DNA of 64,000 nucleotides. Origin: Pseudonocardia terrae. Its GTDB lineage: Bacteria > Actinomycetota > Actinomycetes > Mycobacteriales > Pseudonocardiaceae. A program made the position numbers and the translations under genes. The stretch's first letter is position 1. The number at the start of each line of letters is the position of its first letter. Below, piece after piece: positions 50,526 through 58,904 of this stretch. The notes under the pieces were generated by a model. It was not told the DNA's origin. It ran no database searches and worked only from the letters and a program-made list of their open reading frames with translations. The DNA lies in NCBI RefSeq assembly GCF_021343995.1, contig NZ_JAJTTE010000011.1:87032-151031 (forward strand). The letters run 5' to 3'.

Positions 50526-52292
50526 TCACCTCGCGTGCCTGTCCGCCCGACCGGGCTCCCCGCGGCCGTAGGTGGTGAGGACGTCGCGATGGTCGAGCCA
50601 GCCCACGAGCCGTTCCTCACCGAGGACCGGCAGGCCGGTGGTCTCGTGGTTCGTGAGGGTGCGCAGCGCGTGGTGCAGGGAGTCGCCGGTCTGCAGGGTC
50701 GGCAGCGCAGTGATCCGTTCGCCGGCCGTGACCCCGTTCAGGTCGTCGGGGTCGAGCTCGGCGGTGATCACGGCGCCCCGGTAGCGACCGTCGGGCTCGG
50801 TCACCGGCAGGGCACCGTAGCGGGCGGCGCCGAGCAGGGGGATCAGGTCGTCGACGGCCGTGTCGGCGGGCAGGCCGTCGGGCGGCGGTTGCATGGCCTG
50901 GCCCACGGTCAGCGAGCGCAGCGCGCCGTCGGCCTTGCTGTCGGCGTCGATGTCGATCCCGCGGCGTAGCAGCTTGAGGGTGTAGATGGTGTCGCGTGCG
51001 ATGAGGTGGCTCAGGCCGGTGGCGAGGGCGACGGCGGCGAGCAGCGGCAGGATGATCGCGTACTGGCCGGTGAGCTCGAAGACGATCAGTGCCGCGGCGA
51101 TCGGGGCGTGGCTGGCGGCGGCGAAGACCGCGGCCATGCCGACCAGCCCGAACGCGCCGGGGGAGAGGTCGAGTCCGGGGAAGACCGCCTGGGCCGCGAT
51201 GCCGAACGCGGTGCCGAGCATGCCACCGACGAAGAGCGAGGGGGCGAACACGCCGCCGGAGCCACCGATACCGATGGTCACGCTGGTGGCGATCATCTTG
51301 CCGATCAGCAGGAGCAGCAGGAACCCGAGCGCGTAGTGCCCCGCGATGCCCGCCTCGAGCACCGGGTAGCCGACCCCGTACATCTGCGGCAGGGCCAGCA
51401 GGATCCCGCCGAGCACCAGCCCGCCGACCGCCGGGCGGAGCCACTCGGGGCCGCGCCAGACGTGGTCGCAGGCGTCCTCGATCAGGTAGAGCACGCGGGC
51501 GAAGCCCCAACCCACGACCCCGGCCACCAGTCCGAGCACGGCGTAGAAGGGGAACTCGGCGGCGGAGCCGAGCGAGTAGGCGGGCAACTGCAGGATGTGG
51601 TCGTTGCCGATGATGGCGCGGGCGACGACGTCGGCGGTGACCGAGGAGATCACCACGATGCCGAAGGCCTCGGCGGTGAAGGCGCGCAGGATGATCTCGA
51701 GGGCGAAGAACACCCCGGCGATCGGGGCGTTGAAGGTCGCGGAGATCCCGCCCGCGGCGCCGCAGGCGACCATGAGGCGCAGGCGATGGTCGGGTACCCG
51801 CAGCCACTGGCCGATGGAGGAACCGAGCGCCGAGCCGATCTGCACGATCGGGCCCTCGCGTCCGACCGAGCCGCCGGTGCCGATGCACAGCGCGGAGGCC
51901 AGCGACTTCACGACGGCGACCCGGGCCTTGATGCGCCCGCCGTTGCGGGCCACGGCGAGCATCACCTCGGGGACACCGTGTCCACGGGCCTCGGGGGCGA
52001 ACCGGTTGACCAGGGGGCCGTAGATCAGGCCGCCGGCGACCGGGGCGAGGAGCAGGAACCACGGGCCGAGGGCGGGAAGGTGCAGGCTGGCGAGCCGCCC
52101 CGCGTTGCTGTAGTCGTTCCGGCCGGTCACCAGGTTCGTGATGCCGATGATCAGGTATCGGAACACGACCGCGCCCAGCCCGGCGCCGCCGCCGATGATC
52201 AGGGCGAGGCCGACCAGGCCCGACTGGCTGCCGACGAGCCAGGTGTGTAGCCGACGCGCGCCGGCGGCGGGCATGGCGAGAACGGCGCTCAC
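50526..52292 (-). CDS. ClC-family chloride channel/antiporter with CBS domains
   Basis: A 588-residue ClC protein. The permeation motifs are present: GTGGSVGREGPIVQIGSAL, with the gating Glu that goes with proton/chloride antiport, GAAGGISATFNAPIAGVFFA and GIGGSGGVFAPSLFVGGMLG. About 18 membrane helices reach residue 445. Two CBS domains follow (LTVGQAMQPPPDGLPADT; LPTLQTGDSLHHALRTLTN), which may bind nucleotides. The GTG at 52292 overlaps the stop of the MarR gene (GTGA), so the regulator and the transporter are one unit. It might serve acid or osmotic stress. It is the last complete gene inside the island. Confidence 0.9.
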   Translation of the reverse strand: MSAVLAMPAAGARRLHTWLVGSQSGLVGLALIIGGGAGLGAVVFRYLIIGITNLVTGRNDYSNAGRLASLHLPALGPWFLLLAPVAGGLIYGPLVNRFAPEARGHGVPEVMLAVARNGGRIKARVAVVKSLASALCIGTGGSVGREGPIVQIGSALGSSIGQWLRVPDHRLRLMVACGAAGGISATFNAPIAGVFFALEIILRAFTAEAFGIVVISSVTADVVARAIIGNDHILQLPAYSLGSAAEFPFYAVLGLVAGVVGWGFARVLYLIEDACDHVWRGPEWLRPAVGGLVLGGILLALPQMYGVGYPVLEAGIAGHYALGFLLLLLIGKMIATSVTIGIGGSGGVFAPSLFVGGMLGTAFGIAAQAVFPGLDLSPGAFGLVGMAAVFAAASHAPIAAALIVFELTGQYAIILPLLAAVALATGLSHLIARDTIYTLKLLRRGIDIDADSKADGALRSLTVGQAMQPPPDGLPADTAVDDLIPLLGAARYGALPVTEPDGRYRGAVITAELDPDDLNGVTAGERITALPTLQTGDSLHHALRTLTNHETTGLPVLGEERLVGWLDHRDVLTTYGRGEPGRADRHAR

Positions 52293-52759
52293 GGCAGCAC
52301 CGCCCACTCCGGCTCGGGCACCTCGCCCGCCGCTCGGGCGAACGTGCGCAGGGCGCCGATCACCGCGTGGTGGTCGGCCTGCGGCAGGGTCTCGAGCAGG
52401 CCGGCGATCTCCCCGCGCCGGCGGCGGGTCACCTCCTCCACCAGCGCCCGGCCCCGGACGCTGAGCGCCACCCGGACCTCGCGGCGGTCCTCGGCGACGC
52501 GGTCGCGGTCGATCAGGCCCTTGGCGACCAGCCGATCGCACATCCGCGTGGCGGTCGACGGGGTCACGGCGAGCGTGGTCGCCAGGTCCGCCGGGCGTTG
52601 GGCACCTCGCTGGCCGAGGACGATGAGGGCCCGGTACTGGGGCAGCGTCACGTCCTCGTCCACGGCGGCCAGCGAGCGGGCCACGACGGCGAGCAGCGCA
52701 CGGCTCGCCGTCATCACCGCGTCGACCAGGTCCTCGGTCGAGTCCTCGGCGGCCCTCAT
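52289..52759 (-). CDS. MarR family transcriptional regulator
   Basis: A 156-residue winged-helix regulator. The DNA-binding part is DVTLPQYRALIVLGQRGAQR, DLATTLAVTPSTATRMCDRL and KGLIDRDRVAEDRREVRVAL. The ATG at 52759 is preferred; longer frames run into the operator and promoter. Its stop overlaps the ClC start, and a perfect palindrome lies 31 bases upstream of its own start, so it probably represses itself and the ClC gene until a ligand releases it. The ligand is unknown. Confidence 0.86.
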   Translation of the reverse strand: MRAAEDSTEDLVDAVMTASRALLAVVARSLAAVDEDVTLPQYRALIVLGQRGAQRPADLATTLAVTPSTATRMCDRLVAKGLIDRDRVAEDRREVRVALSVRGRALVEEVTRRRRGEIAGLLETLPQADHHAVIGALRTFARAAGEVPEPEWAVLP

Positions 52760-52789
52760 GGCCGCAGCCGATCGTTGCACTAGGACATC

Positions 52790-52804
52790 ATTGCACTCTG
52801 CAAT
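52790..52804. promoter_or_regulatory. Palindromic operator before the MarR gene
   Basis: ATTGCA-CTC-TGCAAT is a perfect 6-3-6 palindrome, of the size MarR dimers bind. A second TTGCA half lies at 52775-52779. It overlaps the likely promoter region of the MarR-ClC transcript. Confidence 0.6.
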
Positions 52805-52957
52805 TCTAGGTCCTGTCCGCCCTCGGAGAGTGCTGAACGATATGCGGGGGCGACGAGACACCTCCAGCCAGCGGGTGCATCAGGGACTTTCGTGTCATGA
52901 CAGCGAGAACGTTTTCGCAGGTAGAGGGCGCAGAACGAGATCTTTCCTGGCCTCATG

Positions 52958-53059
52958 ATCCGTCAGGTCGTCGGTTCGAGCCCGACCTGCCCCACTCTCC
53001 GATCAGCGCTGTCGTGGGTAGCCCTGCTGACCCAGGGTCCGTATGGCGCGAGTCGTGAC
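52958..53059. repeat. Right attachment site (attR) of the island
   Basis: 52958-52997 is identical to 19284-19323, that is the 3' part of the tRNA gene plus three bases. The similarity goes on at lower level to 53059. Five more bases before the core (52952-52956, CTCAT) also match the anticodon loop, with one mismatch at 52957. The copy has no 5' half, so it cannot make a tRNA. The gap 52760-53078 holds only this repeat and the MarR operator. Confidence 0.88.
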
Positions 53060-53078
53060 CAACCCGCATCCAGCGCGT

Positions 53079-54616
53079 TCAGCCACCGCTGGTGTCGTTC
53101 GCGTAGGCGGCGAGTGCCTCGCCGGACGTGTCGTACCAGGCGTCCGGGGTGACGCCGTAGCGTTGCAGCTCGACGCGGACGCCATGGGCGAGGTTCGAGG
53201 CGACCACGCGCACGCCGCGGGCGCGCAACCGCGTGAACGCGCCCGCGAGGACCGTCGATGCGGTGAAGTCGACGTCGCCGATGGCCGCTGCGTCCAGGCA
53301 GAACCAGCGCAGGTCGGGGCCGGCCGCGAGCAGTGTCCCGATGTCGGCGATCAGGCGGGAGGCGTTCGCGAAGTACATCGCGCTGGCGAAGCGGTACACG
53401 ACCAGCCCGCCGCTCGTGCGCGCGCCCGCGGTGACCGGTTCCGAGCGCCAGTGCCCGGCGGGCGACTTGACCAGGACCGCGTTGTGCGGGCTGTAGCTGT
53501 GGCGCAGGTGGTCGACGATCGAGGCGGCGATGGCGATCAGCATGCCGTCCTCGACGCCGAACACGACCACGGCCACCGCGGTCAACAGCGCGACGACGAA
53601 CTCGGCACGCCGTACGGCGAGGATGCGACACAGGCCCGCGACGTCGACCAGCTCGACACCGATCAGGAACACGACGCCGGCCAGCGCCGCCAGCGGCAGG
53701 TGCGCGAGCGGGCCGGTCGCGACACGGCGGCGAGATCGGACGGGGCGAGCGCAGGCAGCACGAGACCGGGCAGCCCCGCCGGGACCGGGCCGAGAACGGC
53801 CACCCAGAACCGGCCGAGGTCGACGATCGCGTCGGCGGCGATGGCGGCCACCACGGCCAGCAGCGCGGCGGGGATGCGCCGGTCCACCCGCCGGCCGACG
53901 GCCACGACCGCTACGGCGCTCAGCCCGACGGCGAGCGTCGGGAGCGAGACGCCGCCGAGTTCGCCGGCGAGATGCGCGAGCCGTGCGGGCAGGCCTCCCG
54001 AGCCGGCCGAGACCCCGAGCAGGTCGGGCAACTGGCCCAGCGCGACCTGCACGCCGACACCGGTCAGGAAGCCGACCAGCACCGTGCGGGACAGGAAGTT
54101 CGCCAGGAACCCGAGCCGGACCAGCCGCGCGAGCACCAGCAGCAGGGCCAGGACGAGTGCGGCGGTCCCGGCCAGCGCGGAGTAGCGCGGGCTGCCGGTG
54201 GTGGCCATCCCGATCAGGGCGGCCGCGAGGATCGCGGCGGTGGCCGAGTCGGCGCCCACGACCAGGTGCCGGGACGCGCCGAACAGCACGTACACCGCTG
54301 CGGGCAGCAGCATCGTGTAGAGGCCCGTGACCACCGGCATGCCCGCGATCCGCGCATATCCCAGGACCTCCGGGACGGCGAGCGCGGCCAGCGTCGCCCC
54401 GGCCACCGCCTCCGGCAGCCACCGGCCGCGTCCCACCGGCAGCACCCCGGCCAGCACCGGCACCCGCCTCGCCCGCACGTCCACGCTCCCGTCGCGTTGA
54501 TCGGCACTCTGCGTCCCGGCCGGCCACCGGGGTGATGCTTCTTCAGCGGTCGACCTGGTCGTCACGACCGTGCCCGATGGCGCACCTTCCCGAACACGGG
54601 TCACCCCACCGGACAC
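53079..54616 (-). pseudogene. SulP-family anion transporter gene with internal deletion and frameshift
   Basis: The N-terminal half (54616 to about 53715) encodes SulP helices (LPEAVAGATLAALAVPEVLG; ARIAGMPVVTGLYTMLLPAA; VVGADSATAAILAAALIGMA). Near 53715 the frame changes, and about 90 residues of the conserved membrane core are missing. The other frame goes on from LAHLPLAALAGVVFLIGVEL through the last helices to a STAS domain (CLDAAAIGDVDFTASTVLAG) ending at 53079. Intact members are near 560 aa and carry sulfate or bicarbonate. The break is too large for a base-calling error. It is the first gene outside attR. Confidence 0.75.
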
Positions 54617-54818
54617 AGCTGTGGTCGAAGGTGGGCACCTGGCTGCGCTTACCGTCGCCCCGACAAGGTCGCGTCACCGCGTCGGGCGGTCCTCGTGGAG
54701 CATCTCGCCGACCACCGCGCCGAACACCGCCACGAGCAGCAGAATGCGAAAGGAGGATCCCGCAAAGAGCCGCGGGTGATCTGCCGGCCACCGGGTGAGA
54801 AGGGAGCCAGCGCAGCGA

Positions 54819-55033
54819 TGTCGACACGGCTGTCCTCGCAAGAACGACGGGCCATAGGCACCGACGGCGCGGACCAGCTGACGCCTGCTGCGAACGGCGC
54901 TCGTCTCGCCGAACGGATCCTGCCCACGACCCTGGACGTGATCAGCGGTGCCCGCCACGCCTACGTCCTCGAGCGCTGCGCGGAGCCCGACGCGGTCGTC
55001 GAGTTCCTTCGACAGCACCCACTCGATGCGTAG
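54819..55033 (+). pseudogene. C-terminal fragment of an alpha/beta hydrolase
   Basis: The frame encodes only the end of a hydrolase: QLTPAANGARLAERI, TLDVISGARHAYVLERC and VVEFLRQHPLDA, which match the acid- and His-bearing C-terminus of the fold. The N-terminal two-thirds are absent. It overlaps the TauE start by eight bases. The upstream stretch 54617-54818 holds no recognisable gene apart from a short minus-strand hydrophobic run (about 54674-54750). Confidence 0.5.
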
Positions 55034-55886
55034 ATCGTCGCGCGGCGGCGGGGAGGAGACCGGTTCCCGTGGCCGCATCGCCGGCATCGCGGGGATCGGG
55101 CTTCTCGGCGGTGTGATCGGCGGGCTGCTCGGCGGGGGCAGCGGCGTGCTGTTCGTCCCGGCACTCGTCCGCTTCACCACGATGAGCCGGGCCCGGGTGC
55201 ACGGCACCTCCACCATCGCGAACATCGGCGTGTGCGTGGCCGGCGCCGCCGTCTACGCGTTCGCCGGCGGCGCCATCGATCTCCGCGTCGGGACGGGCAT
55301 GCTCATCGGCGGCACCCTCGGTGGGGTGCTCGGGCCACGGCTCCTGGCCCGGGCCTCGGACACGCTGCTGCGCGTGCTGCTGGTCGCCGTCCTGATCCTC
55401 ACCGGGGCCGAGTTCGTGGTCGACGCCGTCGGGCCGCCGCTGTTCACCCACGCACTGGTACCCGCGGGTGTGCTCGCCGGCCTCTGGTTCGTCGTCCCGA
55501 TGTCCGTGGTCGTCGGGTTCGTGATCGGGGCGTGGAACGGGGCGCTCGGTCTCGGTGGCGGGTTGCTGGCCGTCCCTGCGCTGGTGCTGCTGTTCGGGGT
55601 CGAGCTGCACGTCGCAGCGGGAACGTCATTGCTGATGTTCGTGCCCAACACCATCGTCGGCTCCATGGTGCACCTGCGCCAAGGCACTGCTTCAGTACGG
55701 TGGGGGTGGCTGCTCGGGCTGACCGCGGCACCGGGAGTCGTCGCCGGTGCGCTGCTCGGTCTGGCCTTGAACGTGACGGCACTCAGCCTGGTCTTCGGGG
55801 CGTTCGCGCTGGTGATGGCCGCCCTGGAGTCGATCGGCTTGCTCCGCGCACGGCGGGCACGGTTCGACGCTGCCGACGGGAGCTGA
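55026..55886 (+). CDS. TauE/SafE family sulfite exporter-like protein
   Basis: A 286-residue membrane protein with eight likely helices in two similar halves. The family signatures are LGGVIGGLLGGGSGVLFVPA near residue 20 and VVGFVIGAWNGALGLGGGLL near 165. Members export sulfite, sulfoacetate or related organic anions. The ATG at 55026 is the most likely start, as the first helix follows after about 15 polar residues. It overlaps the end of the hydrolase fragment. A nearby broken SulP gene also concerns sulfur-type anions, but a link is speculative. A strong hairpin follows at 55929. Confidence 0.85.
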   Translation: MRRSSRGGGEETGSRGRIAGIAGIGLLGGVIGGLLGGGSGVLFVPALVRFTTMSRARVHGTSTIANIGVCVAGAAVYAFAGGAIDLRVGTGMLIGGTLGGVLGPRLLARASDTLLRVLLVAVLILTGAEFVVDAVGPPLFTHALVPAGVLAGLWFVVPMSVVVGFVIGAWNGALGLGGGLLAVPALVLLFGVELHVAAGTSLLMFVPNTIVGSMVHLRQGTASVRWGWLLGLTAAPGVVAGALLGLALNVTALSLVFGAFALVMAALESIGLLRARRARFDAADGS

Positions 55887-55928
55887 GACGGGATCACGGC
55901 GGCCTCGTCGACTTCGCCCGCAAACAGA

Positions 55929-55967
55929 CGGCCGGCTCGTCGGCGTGCCCTACCGACGAGCCGGCCG
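55929..55967 (+). terminator. Hairpin terminator after the TauE gene
   Basis: A perfect 15-bp stem (CGGCCGGCTCGTCGG with its complement at 55953-55967) and nine-base loop, 42 bases after the stop. It also faces the end of the sigma-factor transcript from the other side. The rest of 55968-56119 shows nothing I recognise. Confidence 0.7.
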
Positions 55968-56119
55968 CTCCCCATCCCCTGACCCCCGGGAGATGGAACT
56001 CGCTTGCCGGCGCAAGAAGTACGGGCCATGGGTCGGTCCGGGCCCGGGACCAAAGTCCGCAACCGGATGTGCGGGGATGCTCGACCTGCCTGCACACCCG
56101 TTGCACCACAGGACCACCT

Positions 56120-56236
56120 TCACGCGATCGTTGCAGGTAGGCAGGCCGCGACGATCGCGACCTTTCGCCACCTCGATCGCGCGGTGGGGCGAGGGATAGC
56201 GACGACGGCGCGGCCCGTGCCACGAGGTTCGGTCAC
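56120..56236 (-). CDS. Possible 38-residue basic peptide coupled to the sigma gene
   Basis: The GTG at 56236 overlaps the sigma-factor stop (GTGA) and opens 38 codons (VTEPRGTGRAVVAIPRPTAR to a VAIVAACLPATIA end). The position is where an anti-sigma gene is often found, and overlap suggests coupled translation. The peptide is too short for a known anti-sigma fold; it may be a remnant or chance frame. Confidence 0.25.
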   Translation of the reverse strand: MTEPRGTGRAVVAIPRPTARSRWRKVAIVAACLPATIA

Positions 56237-56826
56237 CGGGACGCCGCCGAGGACTCGGTGAGCTGGCGGCGCAGTGCCCGCAGGGCGTAGTACAGCCGGG
56301 AGCGGACGGTGCCCGCCGGGATGCCGAGTGCGGTGGCGGTCCGCTCGGCCGAGGCGTCGCGGTAGAAGATCTCGACGAGGACCTGCCGGTGGGCAGGCGT
56401 GAGCTCGCCCAGGGCCCGGGTGAGCAGGCGACGATCGAGCATGCCCTCGTAGCCGCCGTCGACCTCGTCGTCGAGGACGGTGTCGCCGACGAGACTGACC
56501 GGGTGGGCCCGCGCCGCGCGAGCGGCATCGATCAGCACCCGGCGCAGCACCTGTCGCAGCCACGGCCGCAGTGACCGCTCGCCCGCCTGCAGCCTCGGCA
56601 GGTTGCGCCAGGCCCGCAGGAAGGTCTCCTGCACCGCGTCCTCGGCGGCGGAGCGGTCGTGGGTGACGTACTCGGCGTAGGCGAGCAGTGCGTCCGCGTG
56701 TTCGTCGTAGAGCACTCGTAGCGCTTCACCGGCTTCCCCCGGGTCGGCGCCGCGCGGGCGCCCCGGTGCAGGGGCGAAGGCAGGGGGCGTCGAGCATCGG
56801 AGCGGGTGGGCGTAGGCCGTGGTCAT
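56233..56826 (-). CDS. ECF-type RNA polymerase sigma factor
   Basis: A 197-residue sigma factor. Region 2 is about 40-105 (VLYDEHADALLAYAEYVTHD; AEDAVQETFLRAWRNLPRLQ; LRPWLRQVLRRVLIDAARAA). Region 4 is about 135-190 (LGELTPAHRQVLVEIFYRDA; IPAGTVRSRLYYALRALRRQ). The ATG at 56826 lies two bases inside from a perfect palindrome (56829-56847), so the gene appears to be under repressor control. A longer frame from GTG at 56838 would start within the palindrome and include a rare TTA codon. No clear anti-sigma gene follows. The regulon is unknown. Confidence 0.87.
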   Translation of the reverse strand: MTTAYAHPLRCSTPPAFAPAPGRPRGADPGEAGEALRVLYDEHADALLAYAEYVTHDRSAAEDAVQETFLRAWRNLPRLQAGERSLRPWLRQVLRRVLIDAARAARAHPVSLVGDTVLDDEVDGGYEGMLDRRLLTRALGELTPAHRQVLVEIFYRDASAERTATALGIPAGTVRSRLYYALRALRRQLTESSAASR

Positions 56827-56828
56827 GT

Positions 56829-56847
56829 CTACTAACACGGTTAGTAG
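56829..56847. promoter_or_regulatory. Palindromic operator at the sigma-factor start
   Basis: CTACTAAC-acg-GTTAGTAG is a perfect 8-3-8 palindrome, A/T-rich in a G+C-rich setting, ending two bases before the sigma ATG. The form (TTAG half-sites) is typical of TetR-like repressors. No such regulator gene is next to it in the window. Confidence 0.6.
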
Positions 56848-57008
56848 CAGCAGGCCGTTCAGTCGTCGGCCGGCTTCGTCGGAGTGATCCGGGGATTGAA
56901 CGCCGGGTGGCCCGCGTCCCGTGTCTGGTGGCGTGCGTCGGACCGCGGGGTCCGGCGCCCGGTGCGGACGCCCGCATCGCCCGACCCCACGGTGAGGGAG
57001 ACCATCCG

Positions 57009-58319
57009 ATGCGCACGAGAACCCGAACCCTCGTCACCCTGGCGGCCGCGGCCCTCGCCGCGGGCGTCGCCGTCCCGGCCCTCGCGGCCACCTCCGACGG
57101 GATGTCCAGCGCGGCCGCGCTGGCCGACGTCCCGGGCTCCGGCCGGTCGGTGATCGACTGGAACCGGCAGCTGATCGCGATTCTCGGCACGCCGGACGCC
57201 CAGCCGGCGACGGTGCATCCGACCCGCAGCTTCGCGATGCTGCAGGCAGCCGAGTACGACGCCGTCGCCTCGATCACGCATGCGGCGTCGCCGTACCGCG
57301 CGGTGACGCCCGTGCCGGGCGACGCGCGCCCCGACGCGGCCGCCGACCAGGCCGCCCACGACGTCCTCGTCGCCCTCTACCCGGCGAAGCGCGCCGGGCT
57401 CGACGCCCAGCTCGACAGCGAGCTGGCCGCCATGCCGACCGGTCAGGCCACGCAGGACGGCGCTCGGGTCGGTGCGGCGGCAGCCCAGCAGATGATCGCG
57501 CTGCGGGCCACCGACGGCTCGTCCGCCGCCCCCGCGCCGTTCGTGGCGGGTACTCGGCCCGGGGACTACCGGCCGACCCCGCCGAAGTTCGCCGCGCCGA
57601 TGTACACCGGCTGGGGATCGGTCACCCCGTTCCTGCTCGACAGCGCCACGCAGTTCGCCCCGGCGGCGCCCCCGCCGGTCACCAGTCCCGCGTACGCGAC
57701 CGCGCTGCACCAGGTCGAGAGCCTCGGGCGCGACGACAGCACCACCCGCACCCCGGACCAGACCGTGGCGGGCAGGTTCTGGAGTGCCGCACCGGTCTGG
57801 AACACCTGGAACCAGGTGGCGCAGACGCTCGCCGCGGACCGGCAGGCCAGCCTGGCGCAGGCCACCGGTGCGTTCGCGACGCTGGACCTGTCGTTGGCCG
57901 ACACGACCATCGCGCTCTACCACGCCAAGTACCGGGAGAACGTCTGGCGACCGGTCACGGCGATCCAGCTCGGCTCGGCCACGGGCAACCCGGCCGTCGT
58001 CGCCGACCCGACGTGGAACCCACTCACGCCCACCGCCGCCGACCCGTCCTACCCGGGTGCGCACAGCGCGCTCAGTGAGGCAGCGGCCACGTCGCTGACC
58101 GCCTTCTACGGCCCGCGCCAGGCCGTGGCCGTCACCTCTGCTGCGGCCCCCGGGGTGACCCGCACCTTCACCAGCCTCGCGGCGGCGGCCGACGAAGCAG
58201 GGCTGAGCCGTATCTGGGCCGGGCAGCACACCGTGCTCGACCACCAGGCCGGCCAGCAGCTCGGCAGCGAGGTCGCCGGCGTGGTGCTCGGTGACCTGCA
58301 CGCCCCGACCACCGGATGA
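57009..58319 (+). CDS. Secreted vanadium-haloperoxidase / PAP2 superfamily protein
   Basis: A 436-residue exported protein. A signal peptide of about 27 residues (RTLVTLAAAALAAGVAVPALA) ends in an Ala-x-Ala site. The mature part is all-helical and carries the acid-phosphatase/haloperoxidase triad of motifs: AKYRENVWRPVTAI (Lys, Arg), PSYPGAHSALSEA (in place of PSGH) and SRIWAGQHTVLDHQAG (Arg, His, Asp). These bind vanadate or phosphate outside the cell. The Gly and Ala in the second motif differ from classical haloperoxidases, so halide oxidation is uncertain. The ATG at 57009 follows GAGGGAG. It is divergent from the sigma factor with 182 bases between. Confidence 0.85.
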   Translation: MRTRTRTLVTLAAAALAAGVAVPALAATSDGMSSAAALADVPGSGRSVIDWNRQLIAILGTPDAQPATVHPTRSFAMLQAAEYDAVASITHAASPYRAVTPVPGDARPDAAADQAAHDVLVALYPAKRAGLDAQLDSELAAMPTGQATQDGARVGAAAAQQMIALRATDGSSAAPAPFVAGTRPGDYRPTPPKFAAPMYTGWGSVTPFLLDSATQFAPAAPPPVTSPAYATALHQVESLGRDDSTTRTPDQTVAGRFWSAAPVWNTWNQVAQTLAADRQASLAQATGAFATLDLSLADTTIALYHAKYRENVWRPVTAIQLGSATGNPAVVADPTWNPLTPTAADPSYPGAHSALSEAAATSLTAFYGPRQAVAVTSAAAPGVTRTFTSLAAAADEAGLSRIWAGQHTVLDHQAGQQLGSEVAGVVLGDLHAPTTG

Positions 58320-58440
58320 CCCTTCTGCACGGTCCGGAGGCCGTCCGACGGGCAGCGACGAGCGCCGGCACCGTGCGCGGGGTGCTCCCGACCGGGGCCG
58401 GCAGGGAGAATGTTCGCCGCCGCGGTGAACGTCCCGGGGC

Positions 58441-58455
58441 TACCGTCCGTGTAGA
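58441..58455 (+). promoter_or_regulatory. Promoter/possible BlaI operator of the blaI-M56 pair
   Basis: TACCGT at 58441-58446 is a fair -10 box. Together with the following bases it forms a loose dyad (TAC...GTA, about 58441-58454) of the type bound by BlaI/MecI repressors. The region 58320-58505 holds no other feature. Confidence 0.35.
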
Positions 58456-58505
58456 AGGGCAGGGAGGCCGTGGGCCACCCGTCGCCGCCGCAGGGAGGTC
58501 GCCCG

Positions 58506-58904
58506 ATGCCGTCGCTCCGTCGATCGCGCCCGTTCGGTGACCTGGAGGCCACGCTGATGGAGCTGCTGTGGGCGGCCGGCCGCCCACTGCTGGTCCGCGA
58601 GGTCGTCGAGGGAGTGCACCCGCAGCGGGCCCCGGCCTACACCACCGTCATGACGGTGCTGGACAACCTGCACCGCAAGGGGTGGTTACGTCGTCACCGG
58701 GACGGCCGGGCCTGGCGCTACGAGCCGGTGCTGAGCAGGCAGGCCTACACCGCCCGGCTCATGCACGAGGCCCTGGCGGTCAGCGACGACCGGGCCGGTG
58801 TACTGGCGCGGTTCGTCGAGGAGATCGACCCGCAGGACGCCGCCGCGCTCGCCGCCGCGTTGCACGACACGCCCGAGGGGCGCGGCCCGGGGACGGCGTC
58901 ATGA
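58506..58904 (+). CDS. BlaI/MecI/CopY family transcriptional repressor
   Basis: A 132-residue winged-helix repressor. The DNA-binding part covers residues 8-75 (FGDLEATLMELLWAAGRPLL; VREVVEGVHPQRAPAYTTVM; TVLDNLHRKGWLRRHRDGRA). The C-terminal helix region (FVEEIDPQDAAALAAALHD) is for dimerisation. In this family repression ends when the partner protease cleaves the repressor, or on metal binding. The ATG at 58506 has GGGAGG eight bases upstream. It overlaps the M56 peptidase gene by four bases, the common repressor-protease pairing of actinobacteria. Confidence 0.9.
   Translation: MPSLRRSRPFGDLEATLMELLWAAGRPLLVREVVEGVHPQRAPAYTTVMTVLDNLHRKGWLRRHRDGRAWRYEPVLSRQAYTARLMHEALAVSDDRAGVLARFVEEIDPQDAAALAAALHDTPEGRGPGTAS

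Larger units (their letters stand above)
19284..52997. mobile_element. tRNA-borne genomic island, about 33.7 kb, probably immobile
   Basis: The interval is bounded by an intact tRNA gene at the left and a 40-base copy of its 3' part at the right. A recombinase remnant lies just inside the left end. It carries metabolic and stress genes (MOSC/DUF427 operon, DUF1326/DUF2182, sigma/anti-sigma, GH15, molybdoenzyme-glycan module, copper and chloride transport) and many broken genes. No replication, conjugation or phage structural gene is visible. The only integrase is a fragment, so it should not excise by itself. Whether all 33.7 kb arrived in one event is uncertain. Confidence 0.65.

Noticed and set aside
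52952..52994. Second tRNA gene
   Set aside because: Only the 3' half from the anticodon loop onward is present; there is no acceptor 5' strand or D-arm.
52955..53152. 65-codon frame over the right att site
   Set aside because: It begins inside the duplicated tRNA 3' part, and the same peptide (IIRQVVGSSPTCPT type) appears over the tRNA at the left, so it is a shadow of RNA-gene sequence.
55945..56199. 84-codon plus-strand frame and opposite 109-codon frame
   Set aside because: Neither has a recognisable domain, ribosome site or gene-like composition; the stretch mainly holds the terminator hairpin.
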